DNA of 34,653 nt from Deltaproteobacteria bacterium (GCA_030688735.1 JAUYJC010000393.1:1-34653), one strand, 5' to 3'; numbered from the stretch's first letter, positions 23,960-33,139 are shown. Notes: generated by a model from the sequence alone, not told the origin. Numbers and translations: made by a program.

Positions 23960-25225
23960 TTATGTCTTTTCTGAAATTTCCTCTAACCCGGCGACCCGGC
24001 GCTCTGCCATCGCTTTCCAGGCGACACCCAGAGCGAGCGCGATGAGCAATGCTCCGCTCAGTAAATACGGCGCGTTTATCTGCCAGACGAAGAGCGCGCC
24101 ACCCAGGAGCGGTCCGCTCGCCTGACCGAGGCTGTTGACGGCATTCTGGACGCCGAGCGCCGCGCCCGATTGCCCGCTGCCGCTCTTTGAGATGAGCGCC
24201 GCGATATTCGGCGCGATGAAAGCCATTCCTAACGCGAGCAACCCGACAAAGGCAAAGACAAAGAACGGCGTGCGCGCCGTCGAAAGCAGGGCGAGACCGG
24301 CCCCCATCAATCCGAACCCTGCGCCGATCTGGTAAATCTCGCCGATTTTCCCGGAGAGGAAACCGACCGCGCCAGCTTGAAAAACGGTCATCACCAACCC
24401 GCACACCACGAAGATCGCTCCTACTTCGATGGGCCCGTAGTCAAACATCGCCTGCGCGTACAGGGCAATCGTCCCCTCGAAGATCGTCAGTGTCAACTGC
24501 CCTGCGAATGCGAGCGCGAGCAGCGGGCGAAGACTTTTCACTAATGTTCGCCAATCTCCCTTGATCTCTCCCTTGGAGACGAGTGCCTCCCGAGAGTGCA
24601 AAGACTCCGACAGCCAACGCATCGCCGCGAGGAGCGTGAGAAGACCTAAAAATGCCGCCGCGAAGAACGGGGGCGAGAAGCCGTCAACCATGAAGTGCCC
24701 ATAGCTCCAATTGAAATGCCAATTTCTGTGAGACAGCATTCCGCCGACCGCTGGTCCGACGACGACGCCGAGAGTCATCGCCGTGCCGAGCCAGGCCATC
24801 CCGCGACCGCGCTCTTCTTCCGTCGTCATGTCGGCGATATAAGCCGCCGCGACCGGCAGTGTTGCCGAAGATAAGATTCCGCCGATGGTGCGCGCCGCAT
24901 AGAGCAGCCACAGCGAGTTGGCAAGACCAAAGAGCACCTGGGCAATGACGTAGCCGGCAATGCCGATCAAGACCAGCGGTCTTCTACCGATGCGATCCGA
25001 CCAGCGGCCCCACAAGGGTGCAAAAATGAGCTGTACCAGAGGATAGACGCCGGTCAGGAGCCCGACGTGCAGCACGATTGATTGGCGCGACGCTCCTCCC
25101 TCCACCGCGAGTCGCTCTACGTAAAATGGCAGCACCGGCAAGGTGATGCCAAAGCCGATCATCACGACAAACACGCTGGCGAGCAGGACGAACAACTGCT
25201 TCTTTATTTCGTTAATATTTTGCAT
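23960..25225 (-). CDS. MFS transporter, TetA/MdtG-like drug:proton antiporter family
   Basis: A 421-residue twelve-helix major facilitator. The loop 2-3 signature GRWSDRIGRRPLVLIG near 72-87 (motif A) and VVVGPAVGGML in helix 5 (antiporter motif C) place it among DHA1 drug:H+ antiporters that resemble TetA. The substrate is unknown; calling it a tetracycline exporter would be over-reading. The start codon is only two bases after the stop of the cyclopropane fatty acid synthase gene and lacks a strong ribosome-binding site, so translation probably depends on coupling. A dead copy of its 3' end lies at 23400-23590. Confidence 0.92.
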   Translation of the reverse strand: MQNINEIKKQLFVLLASVFVVMIGFGITLPVLPFYVERLAVEGGASRQSIVLHVGLLTGVYPLVQLIFAPLWGRWSDRIGRRPLVLIGIAGYVIAQVLFGLANSLWLLYAARTIGGILSSATLPVAAAYIADMTTEEERGRGMAWLGTAMTLGVVVGPAVGGMLSHRNWHFNWSYGHFMVDGFSPPFFAAAFLGLLTLLAAMRWLSESLHSREALVSKGEIKGDWRTLVKSLRPLLALAFAGQLTLTIFEGTIALYAQAMFDYGPIEVGAIFVVCGLVMTVFQAGAVGFLSGKIGEIYQIGAGFGLMGAGLALLSTARTPFFVFAFVGLLALGMAFIAPNIAALISKSGSGQSGAALGVQNAVNSLGQASGPLLGGALFVWQINAPYLLSGALLIALALGVAWKAMAERRVAGLEEISEKT

Positions 25226-25227
25226 TG

Positions 25228-26439
25228 CTATCGCGCCCTGTAGATATCTTCCCGTGTGAGCGATAAGTTGCGCGGGTTGCCGCGTGAAACGAGAATCTGA
25301 TGCACTTCAAGCGTCGCTTCCCGGAACTTGGCGGAGAAACCGCGCAGGTAAAGCCGCCACATCCGCACGAAGCGTTCATCGAATCTTTCACGGATGCGAG
25401 GCACCGCTCGCTCGAAACGCTCGGACCATTCATCAAGCGTTAAACGATAATGTGGTCCTAGATTTTCTACATCCCAGATGTGAAGATCCTGTGCCGACAG
25501 TTGATCGACCATCTCGGCGAGCGTCGGGATATAGCCGCCGGGGAAAATATACTTCTCTACCCAACGGTTAGTGGGTCCGTCTTTGATCGTGGTAATCAAG
25601 TGCAGCAGAGCCAAACCGCCCGGCCTTAGCATCGTCTCCACGTCGCGCGCGAACTCCGCCAGGTGCGCTTTGCCGACGTGCTCGATCATGCCGATGCTGA
25701 CGATCTTGTCGAACTGTCTTCCTTCGCGCGCTAGCGTTCCGTAGTCAACCAGCTGCACTCTCGCCTTGTCTGACAACCCGCGCGACGTAATAGCCGCCAT
25801 CGCGCCGACTCGTTGCTCGTTGCTCAGAGTGATACCCAACGCCTGAACGCCGAAGCGTTCGGCAGCCCGGATTACCAGCGCGCCCCAACCGCAGCCGATG
25901 TCAAGCAACGTCTCGCCGGGTTGAAGCCTAAGCTTCCCGAGCGAATGCTCGACCTTCTGGAGTTGCGCCCGTTCGAGCGTGTCGGAGGCGTTGCGGAAGT
26001 AGGCACACGAGTAGGTGAGCGATTCGTCGAGCCAGAGGCGGAAAAAGTCGTTGCCGAGATCGTAATGGTGGCCGATGTCCTCCGTCTGACGCTTGAGGGA
26101 GCGAATTCCCGCCGCCACACGGAGAGCAGTACCCGTCAAACCTTCCGCCGTCTCGGTGGCAGACATCAAACCGCTCCGGATGGCGAGGGCAACTAAGTCT
26201 GCGAGATCTCCCTCGACCTCAAACCGCCCATCCATATAAGCCTCGCCGAAACTCATCGACAGATCGCCACTCCAGAGATTGAAAATATCGTCGTCACGAA
26301 GCCGAACCGTAAACTGTGGCTCGCCGTCGCCGTAGTGTTCAATCGTGCCGTCGGTATATGCAACTCTGAAAGAGCCCCCACGCACCTGCTGAAAGAGCCA
26401 GTGCAACCCTCGTCCTGTTAACATCTGCTGGGCTTTCAT
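25228..26439 (-). CDS. cfa: Cyclopropane-fatty-acyl-phospholipid synthase
   Basis: A 403-residue enzyme that methylenates double bonds of membrane phospholipid acyl chains using S-adenosylmethionine, a stress and stationary-phase modification. An N-terminal lipid-binding domain is followed by HYDLGNDFFRLWLDESLTYS (125-144), SAM loop LLDIGCGWGALVI (178-190), IGMIEHVG and KYIFPGGYIPTL, all in family order. Length and motifs are normal for a complete Cfa. The start has AAGGAGAAACG before ATG. It is the first gene of a tight pair with the MFS transporter (two-base gap). Confidence 0.95.
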   Translation of the reverse strand: MKAQQMLTGRGLHWLFQQVRGGSFRVAYTDGTIEHYGDGEPQFTVRLRDDDIFNLWSGDLSMSFGEAYMDGRFEVEGDLADLVALAIRSGLMSATETAEGLTGTALRVAAGIRSLKRQTEDIGHHYDLGNDFFRLWLDESLTYSCAYFRNASDTLERAQLQKVEHSLGKLRLQPGETLLDIGCGWGALVIRAAERFGVQALGITLSNEQRVGAMAAITSRGLSDKARVQLVDYGTLAREGRQFDKIVSIGMIEHVGKAHLAEFARDVETMLRPGGLALLHLITTIKDGPTNRWVEKYIFPGGYIPTLAEMVDQLSAQDLHIWDVENLGPHYRLTLDEWSERFERAVPRIRERFDERFVRMWRLYLRGFSAKFREATLEVHQILVSRGNPRNLSLTREDIYRAR

Positions 26440-26505
26440 CGTTTCTCCTTGAATGCTCCGGTAGCCCGGAGAGAAAGGATTTTCACTTCCTGACTTGCAC
26501 CCGCT

Positions 26506-26694
26506 TCAGTGCTGATGCCCCCCTGACCTCTTGTTCACTCCGCGCTCCCGCGCTTCCTCATCTTTAGTTTCATCGCTGCGTCGTTGACGGTCATCTCCAC
26601 CATGACCCCCATGACCACCGTGACCGAACATGTGCATCGCGATGAAGGCGACGCCGATCACAACCCAGAACCAGTTTTCCGTTAGCCATTCCAT
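26506..26694 (-). CDS. Small DUF2933-like membrane protein with His-rich tail
   Basis: A 62-residue protein with one N-terminal membrane helix (about residues 5-22, WLTENWFWVVIGVAFIAMHM), then a GHGGHGGHGG histidine/glycine stretch, a highly charged linker and a final GGHQH. The architecture matches the DUF2933 family often found in copper-resistance clusters; the His-rich part probably binds Cu or Zn at the membrane face. AAAGGAGAAAAGTC precedes the ATG. It stands 66 bases upstream of cfa and 104 bases downstream of the HAD hydrolase gene. Function is not established for the family. Confidence 0.82.
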   Translation of the reverse strand: MEWLTENWFWVVIGVAFIAMHMFGHGGHGGHGGDDRQRRSDETKDEEARERGVNKRSGGHQH

Positions 26695-26798
26695 GACTTT
26701 TCTCCTTTGGGTTTCTTGTCAGTCAATAGCGGTATAAAGGCAAATCAGTTTCAGCGCTCTGAATCATATCGAATTGCCTTCTTTGCCTTTACTCAGTT

Positions 26799-27500
26799 TC
26801 ATTGTTTTCCCTGTAGCTCTCTATGTGTTAAAGCGAAAAGCGTGTCCGGGTCGGAGTTGAGCAGGTCGCTAATGCACTCGACGGTCACGTCAGCCGGCGG
26901 ATAAGTCGCCAGTACCTGGGGGTCGTGGGCATAGTGTCCCTGGCGCGGGAAGACGGTGGTCACCCGCCAACCCCAGGCTTGCTTGATAGCGGTCAGGATG
27001 CGCAATTTGTCATCGACCAGGACGTAATGCTCGGCCGGGTAACGCTGCTCCACGTCGTCCAGTTCGCGCTCTTTATGAATGTAAATCAGAACGTTTCCCT
27101 CAACCGCGTCGCAGAGCCCCGAGCGTTCCACCTTGTGCGGCTGAAAAACGACGTCCCCGTCCGACAAAATGACCACCGGTCCCCATTGCTTGAAATGCTT
27201 CACGACGTCCAGGGCATTCGGATAGAGACGGCTCGCGAAGGGATAATGCACCAGGAAATGCGAGACCGTTACCAAATGAGGGGCGCGCGGATATTCGATC
27301 CGGTAGCGCTGCAACGCCCCCAGATAATCCGCGTAACCTAGCTCCGTACGCAACTGCTCGAAGATCGTCCAGTAGCGCTGCTGCCTCTCCTGGCCGACTT
27401 CTCGCTCCAGATGGCGCATGAGGTCGGCGATGACGCGATCGTTGTCAAGCAACGTGTTGTCAACGTCGAGGAGAAAAACCAATCGCTTTACCGAAGTCAT
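26799..27500 (-). CDS. HAD-superfamily hydrolase (phosphatase-like)
   Basis: A 233-residue HAD protein with the nucleophile motif FLLDVDNTLLDND (D12 and D14), the second motif VVILSDGD around 110, and the acidic motif YVLVDDKLRILTAIK around 160. An alpha-helical cap lies between motif I and motif II. It is likely a small-molecule phosphatase, but the substrate is unknown. ATG at 27500 is preferred because it overlaps the TGA of the residual zwf tail (ATGA). The alternative GTG at 27533 lies within that tail. The zwf overlap implies it once followed a full zwf, which hints at a role near glucose-6-phosphate. Confidence 0.86.
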   Translation of the reverse strand: MTSVKRLVFLLDVDNTLLDNDRVIADLMRHLEREVGQERQQRYWTIFEQLRTELGYADYLGALQRYRIEYPRAPHLVTVSHFLVHYPFASRLYPNALDVVKHFKQWGPVVILSDGDVVFQPHKVERSGLCDAVEGNVLIYIHKERELDDVEQRYPAEHYVLVDDKLRILTAIKQAWGWRVTTVFPRQGHYAHDPQVLATYPPADVTVECISDLLNSDPDTLFALTHRELQGKQ

Positions 27501-27596
27501 ACTGTTTTTTCCGTCGGCGTGGGATTGTGCCACCCGCCGATATCAGAGGCTATGGCATCCGCCTCTTGCGGTCCCCAGCTGCCCAAGAGGATTCCT
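27497..27596 (-). pseudogene. C-terminal tail of a glucose-6-phosphate dehydrogenase
   Basis: About 32 codons read ILLGSWGPQEADAIASDIGG then WHNP and end at TGA (27497-27499). GSWGPxEAD followed by a short helix and a W near the end is the C-terminal signature of glucose-6-phosphate dehydrogenase; the intact zwf here reads GSSGPAAADELLARDGRYW at that place. Upstream, homology ends about 60 bases short of the phosphoketolase stop, and no start exists. The rest of the gene has been deleted between phosphoketolase and the HAD hydrolase. Confidence 0.75.
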
Positions 27597-27658
27597 CTCC
27601 TTACTATAACGAGAGCCGCAACCCACGAAACTCATCGGCGCGCTTTGACACCAAAGGT

Positions 27659-30022
27659 TCAGGAATCCGGCCACTGCCAATCACGCACTTCCGGCATATC
27701 CTCACCATAGCGTTCGATATATTCCTTGTGCTCGATGCGCTTGTCACGCATGTACTGTTTCGCATACCCCGCGCTCGCGCCGAGCTTTGGCACCCGATCG
27801 ATCACGTCCCTAACCAAGCCGAAACGATCCAGGTCGTTCAACACGACCATGTCAAACGGGGTTGTGGTGGTGCCTTCCTCCTTGAAGCCCCGCACGTGAA
27901 GATTGTTATGGTTTGTCCGCCGATACGTGAGCCGGTGAATCAGCCACGGGTAACCGTGAAAAGCAAAGATGATCGGCTTGTCGGTTGTGAACAGCGAATC
28001 AAACTCTTTGTCCGACAGCCCGTGCGGATGCTCGCTCTGCGGCTGAAGCTTCATCAAGTTGACCACGTTCACCACGCGAACTTTTAGATCGGGGACATGG
28101 GAGCGGAGCAGGCTGACCGCAGCCAATGTTTCCAGTGTCGGAATATCGCCGCAGCAACCCATGACTACATCCGGCTCGCTGCCCTTGTCGTTGCTCGCCC
28201 ATTCCCAGATGCCAATGCCGGCCGTACAGTGCTTGATGGCGGCATCCATGTCCAGGTACTGCAAACCCGGTTGCTTGCCCGCCACGATCACGTTCACGTA
28301 GTTGCGGCTCCGCAGGCAGTGGTCGGCAACGGACAAAAGAGTGTTGGCATCGGGTGGCAGATAGACGCGAACCACATCGGCCTTCTTATTCACCACATGA
28401 TCGATGAAGCCGGGGTCTTGATGGGAGAAGCCGTTATGGTCCTGCCGCCACACGTGCGACGTGAGTAAGTAGTTCAGCGAGGCGATCGGACGCCGCCAGG
28501 GAATTTCGCGCGTCACCTTGAGCCATTTCGCGTGCTGGTTGAACATCGAGTCGATAATGTGGATAAACGCTTCGTAACAGGAAAACAGACCGTGCCGTCC
28601 GGTGAGGAGGTACCCTTCCAGCCAGCCCTGGCAGGTGTGCTCACTCAGGATCTCCATTACGTGTCCATCGGGCGAGAGGTTCTCGTCTTCCGGAATCGTA
28701 TCCGCCACCCACGCGCGATTCGTCACCTCGAAGAGTGCACTCAATCGATTTGAGGCCGTCTCATCCGGACCGAAGACGCGGAAATTTCTCTGCTTCTCGT
28801 TGAGCTTCATGACATCGCGCAGAAAGCTGCCCATCAACCGAGTGGCCTCTGCGACTACGACGCCCGGCTTCGGCACTTCAACCGCGTAATCGCGAAAATC
28901 AGGTAGTCGGAGGTCTTTAAGCAGTATTCCACCGTTGGCGTGCGGGTTGGCGCCCATACGGCGATTGCCCTTAGGGGCGAGTTCCGCAAGCTCGGCCTTG
29001 AACTCGCCGTTCGCACCAAAAAGCTCCTCGGGCTTGTAGCTCTTCATCCAGCCTTCGAGCAGCTCGATATGCCCTTTTTTCGCTGCCATGTCGGCAAAGG
29101 GGACCTGATGCGAGCGCCAGAAACCTTCGGTTTTTTTACCATCGACTTCCTTGGGGCCCGTCCATCCTTTTGGCGTCCGGAGCACGATCATCGGCCAGTT
29201 GGGCCGGTGAGAGAATTGATTCCCCCGCGCCTCCCGTTGAATCGCTTTGATTTCCTGAATCACGGAATCCATGGTCTCCGCCATCAATTGATGCATGGTC
29301 TGGGGATCGGAACCCTCGACGAAATAGGGCTTGTAGCCGTAACCTACAAACAGGCTTTCGAGCTCACTCCGACTGATGCGCGCCAGCACGGTGGGATTGG
29401 CGATCTTGTATCCATTGAGGTGCAGGATCGGCAGCACGGCGCCATCCGTGACGGGGCTTAGAAACTTATTCGAATGCCAAGCCGTCGCCAGCGGGCCGGT
29501 TTCAGCCTCACCGTCCCCGATGACACAAGCGGCGATGAGGTCCGGATTGTCGAAAACAGCGCCGTACGCATGCGACAAGGCGTAGCCGATCTCGCCGCCC
29601 TCATTTATCGACCCCGGAGTTTCGGGCGCGGCATGGCTCGGAATACCACCAGGAAAGGAAAACTGCTTGAAGAGTCTTCTTATCCCCTCCTCATCCTGAG
29701 AAATGTTCGGATAGAGTTCGCTGTAAGTACCCTCCAGGTACGTGTTCGCTACCATGCCGGGACCGCCGTGTCCCGGCCCGCAGACGTAGATCATGTCGAG
29801 TTCGTATTCATTAATGACCCGGTTCAGATGAACATAAATGAAGTTCAGCCCCGGTGTGGTCCCCCAGTGGCCTAGCAATCGCGGCTTGATATGTTCGAGC
29901 TGAAGCGGCTGCTTCAGCAGAGGGTTGTCAAAGAGGTAGATCTGGCCCACCGAAAGATAATTCGCGGCGCGCCAGTATGCGTCTATCGCCGTTAGCTCGC
30001 GCTCAGAGAGAGTTCCAGCCAT
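27659..30022 (-). CDS. xfp: Xylulose-5-phosphate/fructose-6-phosphate phosphoketolase
   Basis: A 787-residue thiamine-diphosphate enzyme that cleaves xylulose-5-phosphate (and usually fructose-6-phosphate) with phosphate to acetyl-phosphate and an aldose phosphate; cytoplasmic. Family landmarks: [19 protein letters not shown] near 85, [16 protein letters not shown] near 128, TPP/Mg motif [19 protein letters not shown] near 170, and C-terminal [20 protein letters not shown] and [14 protein letters not shown]. Length is normal for the family. AAGGGGGC precedes ATG. It follows the glycosyltransferase gene by 91 bases. It would draw on pentose phosphates made by zwf and gnd and supply acetyl-phosphate for ATP or acetyl-CoA. 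A fragment of a second copy lies at 4399-4494. Confidence 0.97.
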   Translation of the reverse strand: MAGTLSERELTAIDAYWRAANYLSVGQIYLFDNPLLKQPLQLEHIKPRLLGHWGTTPGLNFIYVHLNRVINEYELDMIYVCGPGHGGPGMVANTYLEGTYSELYPNISQDEEGIRRLFKQFSFPGGIPSHAAPETPGSINEGGEIGYALSHAYGAVFDNPDLIAACVIGDGEAETGPLATAWHSNKFLSPVTDGAVLPILHLNGYKIANPTVLARISRSELESLFVGYGYKPYFVEGSDPQTMHQLMAETMDSVIQEIKAIQREARGNQFSHRPNWPMIVLRTPKGWTGPKEVDGKKTEGFWRSHQVPFADMAAKKGHIELLEGWMKSYKPEELFGANGEFKAELAELAPKGNRRMGANPHANGGILLKDLRLPDFRDYAVEVPKPGVVVAEATRLMGSFLRDVMKLNEKQRNFRVFGPDETASNRLSALFEVTNRAWVADTIPEDENLSPDGHVMEILSEHTCQGWLEGYLLTGRHGLFSCYEAFIHIIDSMFNQHAKWLKVTREIPWRRPIASLNYLLTSHVWRQDHNGFSHQDPGFIDHVVNKKADVVRVYLPPDANTLLSVADHCLRSRNYVNVIVAGKQPGLQYLDMDAAIKHCTAGIGIWEWASNDKGSEPDVVMGCCGDIPTLETLAAVSLLRSHVPDLKVRVVNVVNLMKLQPQSEHPHGLSDKEFDSLFTTDKPIIFAFHGYPWLIHRLTYRRTNHNNLHVRGFKEEGTTTTPFDMVVLNDLDRFGLVRDVIDRVPKLGASAGYAKQYMRDKRIEHKEYIERYGEDMPEVRDWQWPDS

Positions 30023-30113
30023 AAATGCCCCCTTGATTTATTCCCCGCAAGAAACTCCTCGGACTAGATCAAAGATACCGTATCCGCTTCTTCCCGCACT
30101 CATCTTCAATAAC

Positions 30114-31370
30114 TCAAAAACTCAGAACCTCCTTGACCAATTTCAATTCATCGCGCATAAGCCAAGGTAGCAAAAATTCCTTTCGCACCTTTTCTTGCCC
30201 TGCCTCCCCAAATGCTTTCCGTTCCTCTGAATCCCCAAGAAGCTCCAGAACTTTTCTCGCGCACTCCTCGACGCCCGAAACCAGATAGTCCTCATAGGCT
30301 TCCGGAAACTGCATCGGAATTCCACCTGCTCGTCCGGCGACCACCGGTTTCCCTTTCCACAACGCTTCCGATACAAGCAAGCCGAACCCTTCTCTCAGCG
30401 ACTTTTGAATGACAATGTCGGCGCCGCGCTGAAAAGCGTTTACTTCCATGTTCCCCACTCCAGTGAGATTCGTAAACACGTAGATGTCGTTGTCCTTCGC
30501 CGATTCGGCGTTGATAGTTTCGAGCATGCGCCAGCCCTCCGGGTCATCTCCCGCCATGGCCCCGACTAGGGCGAGCTGGACTTCCGGTCGTCTTTCCTTC
30601 ACCAAACGATAAGCCTTGACGACCCCCAACGGATCCTTCCAGGGATCGAACCGGGAAACTTGAAGAAGTATGGGACGGTTTAGATCGATGCCGGAATTAG
30701 CCAGTGCTCTTTTGCAAACTTCCTCCGGTAACTCCATGTTTTTCGTGCTCAGAGGATCGATGGCGGGGGGAATGAAAACGGCGTGCGCGGCATTGAGATC
30801 CGGCGGACAAAACTCTTTCATCGTGAACACCACGGCATCGTATTCCTCGATGAACGGCTTCAAGAAGCTCCAGACCTGAGGGTTGGGCTCTGAGCTGTCG
30901 ATGTGGCAACGCCATATCCAGCGCGCACGGTTTGCTTTGGCAAAATGTTTCAACGCCGCGGGTTGCGGATCATGGACGATGTAAACGTCGTAGGCCCCTT
31001 CGATCATCTCGGCGCAGGCCCGATCCCGATCGAGATAGGTTTGCTTGATCGTTTCCGTCAGATCCGAATCGGCGCCCTGAAGAGCATTGTGAAATGCTTT
31101 TGTCACTTCAAAGAAGGCCGCATCTCCGTGGATGAGTCTCCAATCCGCGTTGACTCCCATTGCCTGTAGAATAGGAATCTCCGCACCAAGAAGCTCGGCA
31201 ACTCCTCCGCCTGCGGCGGTGGCGTTAATTTGGCATATGCGCACTCCAGCCAGAGACCGGGCGAGTTGCTTCAACTCGTCGACCAGTGCGTCTCCAACCA
31301 ACGGACGATAGTTGTCCGGATTGGTCGACTGCGCGCAGCAATGGCGTCCAACAGCTACTTGTGGAAGCAT
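30114..31370 (-). CDS. treT: TreT-like trehalose synthase (GT4 glycosyltransferase)
   Basis: A 418-residue GT-B glycosyltransferase of family GT4. Motifs: NATAAGGGVAELLGAEIPIL (about 49-68), WRCHIDSS near 149, LLQVSRFDPWKDPLGVVKAY near 235, and the nucleotide-sugar end SLREGFGLLVSEALWKGKPV (E-x7-E type) near 328. Spacing and sequence resemble trehalose glycosyltransferring synthase, which reversibly joins or releases glucose from a nucleotide-glucose and trehalose. A trehalose phosphorylase-like activity is the main alternative. GGAGGTGATTTC precedes the ATG. It lies upstream of phosphoketolase and fits the window's alpha-glucoside theme: it could supply free glucose to the ROK kinase. No trehalose-phosphate synthase is present. 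Confidence 0.85.
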   Translation of the reverse strand: MLPQVAVGRHCCAQSTNPDNYRPLVGDALVDELKQLARSLAGVRICQINATAAGGGVAELLGAEIPILQAMGVNADWRLIHGDAAFFEVTKAFHNALQGADSDLTETIKQTYLDRDRACAEMIEGAYDVYIVHDPQPAALKHFAKANRARWIWRCHIDSSEPNPQVWSFLKPFIEEYDAVVFTMKEFCPPDLNAAHAVFIPPAIDPLSTKNMELPEEVCKRALANSGIDLNRPILLQVSRFDPWKDPLGVVKAYRLVKERRPEVQLALVGAMAGDDPEGWRMLETINAESAKDNDIYVFTNLTGVGNMEVNAFQRGADIVIQKSLREGFGLLVSEALWKGKPVVAGRAGGIPMQFPEAYEDYLVSGVEECARKVLELLGDSEERKAFGEAGQEKVRKEFLLPWLMRDELKLVKEVLSF

Positions 31371-31459
31371 GAAATCACCTCCCGCATGAATTTGGCGGTC
31401 TCCTCGCGAGAAACCATGCTAACAATCATTTCAACATACAGACATTCGTCGTCGCCCGA

Positions 31460-32038
31460 CTATTTGATGGTTTTGTCTTTAAGCACCGCTGCGGGTGGTT
31501 TTTTGAAAAGTTTTTTTAAGCTTCCTTCCCGGCTCGTCGCGGCCGAATCAACCTGTGCTTGCGCCTCAGCGATCCACTTTTTGACCTGAACAACGTCGGG
31601 TGAATCAAGGGGGAAGAGGCCGGCAAATGCCTCCCAGGCTTTGATGGCGCCGGCATTGTCTCCTTTGTCACGCAGAGCGATCGCTTTATCCCAAAGAGCA
31701 TGGGCGTAGGAGGGATCTTGCTGGAGAGCCATATCGTAGAAGCGAAGGGCTCGCCCGATGTCTCCTTGTTGAAAGGCGACGTTTCCCAAATGGCTCAATG
31801 CCTCGGGGTTGCCGGGATCGCGGCCAAGAATGGCCAGATAGCTTCTCTCGGCATCTGCGAAAAGGTTTTTGTCTAGCAGAGCATGCGCCTCCTGCAGCTG
31901 AGCCGAAATGTCTAGAATCACTGGAGGAGACCCGGGAAAAAAGAACGCGCGGGTGAGCAAACCACCAATCACCAGGCCGGCCACAAAAGATGCGACGGCG
32001 GTGAACACCAATGCCTTGTTACTGTACTGAGGTGCCAC
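31460..32038 (-). CDS. Membrane-anchored TPR protein
   Basis: A 192-residue protein with one N-terminal membrane helix (about 10-33, VASFVAGLVIGGLLTRAFFF) and three tetratricopeptide repeats between about 45 and 150; one reads PGNPEALSHLGNVAFQQGDI. A lysine-rich tail follows. The arrangement resembles the C-terminal TPR part of CcmH/NrfG cytochrome-assembly proteins, but no haem-lyase features are present, so only a scaffold role can be stated. It starts at GTG with GGAGGAGTAA upstream. It is 66 bases after the methyltransferase gene and about 90 bases before the glycosyltransferase gene. Confidence 0.85.
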   Translation of the reverse strand: MAPQYSNKALVFTAVASFVAGLVIGGLLTRAFFFPGSPPVILDISAQLQEAHALLDKNLFADAERSYLAILGRDPGNPEALSHLGNVAFQQGDIGRALRFYDMALQQDPSYAHALWDKAIALRDKGDNAGAIKAWEAFAGLFPLDSPDVVQVKKWIAEAQAQVDSAATSREGSLKKLFKKPPAAVLKDKTIK

Positions 32039-32104
32039 TTACTCCTCCAAGAAAGCTACTTTTACGAGCCGTCAAAGATTGACTGCGGCCGGTGGATATC
32101 ATCA

Positions 32105-32749
32105 TTATCTCTCGCCCACGGCGATGTACACCGAACCACCGAAGCATTCTGTGATGGTTACGCGCGCGAAGCACCTCGTCATAACCTGCCACGGTTTTCT
32201 CTCCGCTAAATCCAGAGAAACACCGAATGGTTTGGTGCTTAGCACGCCGAGGTTAACGAGCCAAAGCGGCCACTGATCGGGTTTCTTGAAATCGGCGATA
32301 ACAAATCGTCCTCCAGCGACCAGAGCGCGTGCGGCATGATCGATCACCTTTTCATATTCCGGCACGAGGGTAAGCGCGAAAGTCGAGAGGACACCTTGAA
32401 TCCCGGCGGGGAATAGGTAGGAAGCGGCATCGGCTTCCACCAGTTCGACATTGTGCCACCGATTGCGTTCAACACGTTTCGTGGCTTTTTGTAACATCGC
32501 GTCCGTAAGGTCGATGCCGATAAGCCGCCCGGTCTCGCCAATCGACTGCAACAGATAGGGAAAATTGAGACCAGTTCCGCATCCAACCTCCACTACCGCA
32601 TCGCCCGATTTCAACCCCAGGGCAGAGACCGCGCGTTTCCTGCATCGCGCTTCTCTGAACCCAATCAGATAATAGAGGTTGGCGCAGAAATCGTAATGAG
32701 CCGCGCGTTTCCTGTACAAATCGCGAAGCTGACTTTTTGTCAATGCCAT
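32105..32749 (-). CDS. Class I SAM-dependent methyltransferase
   Basis: A 214-residue soluble methyltransferase. SAM motif I is VVEVGCGTGLNFPYLL (52-67), followed by motif II LIGIDLTDAMLQKA, an acidic VELVEADA, and a later FVIADFKKPDQWPLWLVN. The pattern resembles UbiE/PmtA-like enzymes that methylate quinones or phosphatidylethanolamine; I cannot decide between them. With Cfa and the ICMT-like protein it is the third lipid- or quinone-type methyltransferase in the window. The ribosome-binding site is weak (ACGGAA directly before ATG). The 138 bases upstream, up to the YHS gene, show no gene or clear promoter. Confidence 0.87.
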   Translation of the reverse strand: MALTKSQLRDLYRKRAAHYDFCANLYYLIGFREARCRKRAVSALGLKSGDAVVEVGCGTGLNFPYLLQSIGETGRLIGIDLTDAMLQKATKRVERNRWHNVELVEADAASYLFPAGIQGVLSTFALTLVPEYEKVIDHAARALVAGGRFVIADFKKPDQWPLWLVNLGVLSTKPFGVSLDLAERKPWQVMTRCFARVTITECFGGSVYIAVGER

Positions 32750-32887
32750 TTCCGTAAAAGTTCTCTAAACAGGCATCCGGCTCCTTGTCTTGAATATCGA
32801 CACACAAACACCACGTCATCGTTCCTGTGTGCCCGCCAGCCCGCGTCGCCACATTTTGACGCCCTGCCGTTGTTTTTTCACTCCGAG

Positions 32888-33046
32888 CTAATGTTTGCTC
32901 CCACCGCTAAGGTATTTCTCGGGTTCCTTATCGAAAGCATTCTTGCACCCTTGGGCGCAGAAATAATACGTTTCCCCCTCGCGGGTTGAAGTAGCCACGG
33001 CTTTCTTCTCATCCACGTCCATCTTGCAAACTGGATCTTTTGCCAT
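32888..33046 (-). CDS. YHS-domain protein (52 residues)
   Basis: A minimal YHS domain: AKDPVCKMDVDEKKAVATS at residues 2-20, then GETYYFCAQGCKNAFDKEPEKYL at about 24-46 and a short SGGSKH tail. The cysteines at 7, 30 and 34 and Y27-Y28-F29 give the standard metal site, unlike the 70-residue paralogue at 23600-23812. A consensus AAAGGAGG (33055-33062) precedes the ATG by eight bases. The gene follows the Rieske gene on the same strand by 93 bases. It is nearly identical in plan to the N-terminal YHS of the copper ATPase, which suggests a soluble copper carrier or buffer. Confidence 0.9.
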   Translation of the reverse strand: MAKDPVCKMDVDEKKAVATSTREGETYYFCAQGCKNAFDKEPEKYLSGGSKH

Positions 33047-33139
33047 TGTTCTATCCTCCTTTAGATTGCAAATCTGATCATCGTTTCTCTGGATATCTTC
33101 TTTCCCCCGGCTTGCTGATCGTCCTCGGCCACATATGGA

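Noticed and set aside
26730..26798. Hairpin TTCAG-CGCT-CTGAA between the HAD hydrolase and DUF2933 genes as a terminator
   Set aside because: The stem is only five pairs, AT-rich, and not followed by a T-run on the transcribed strand.
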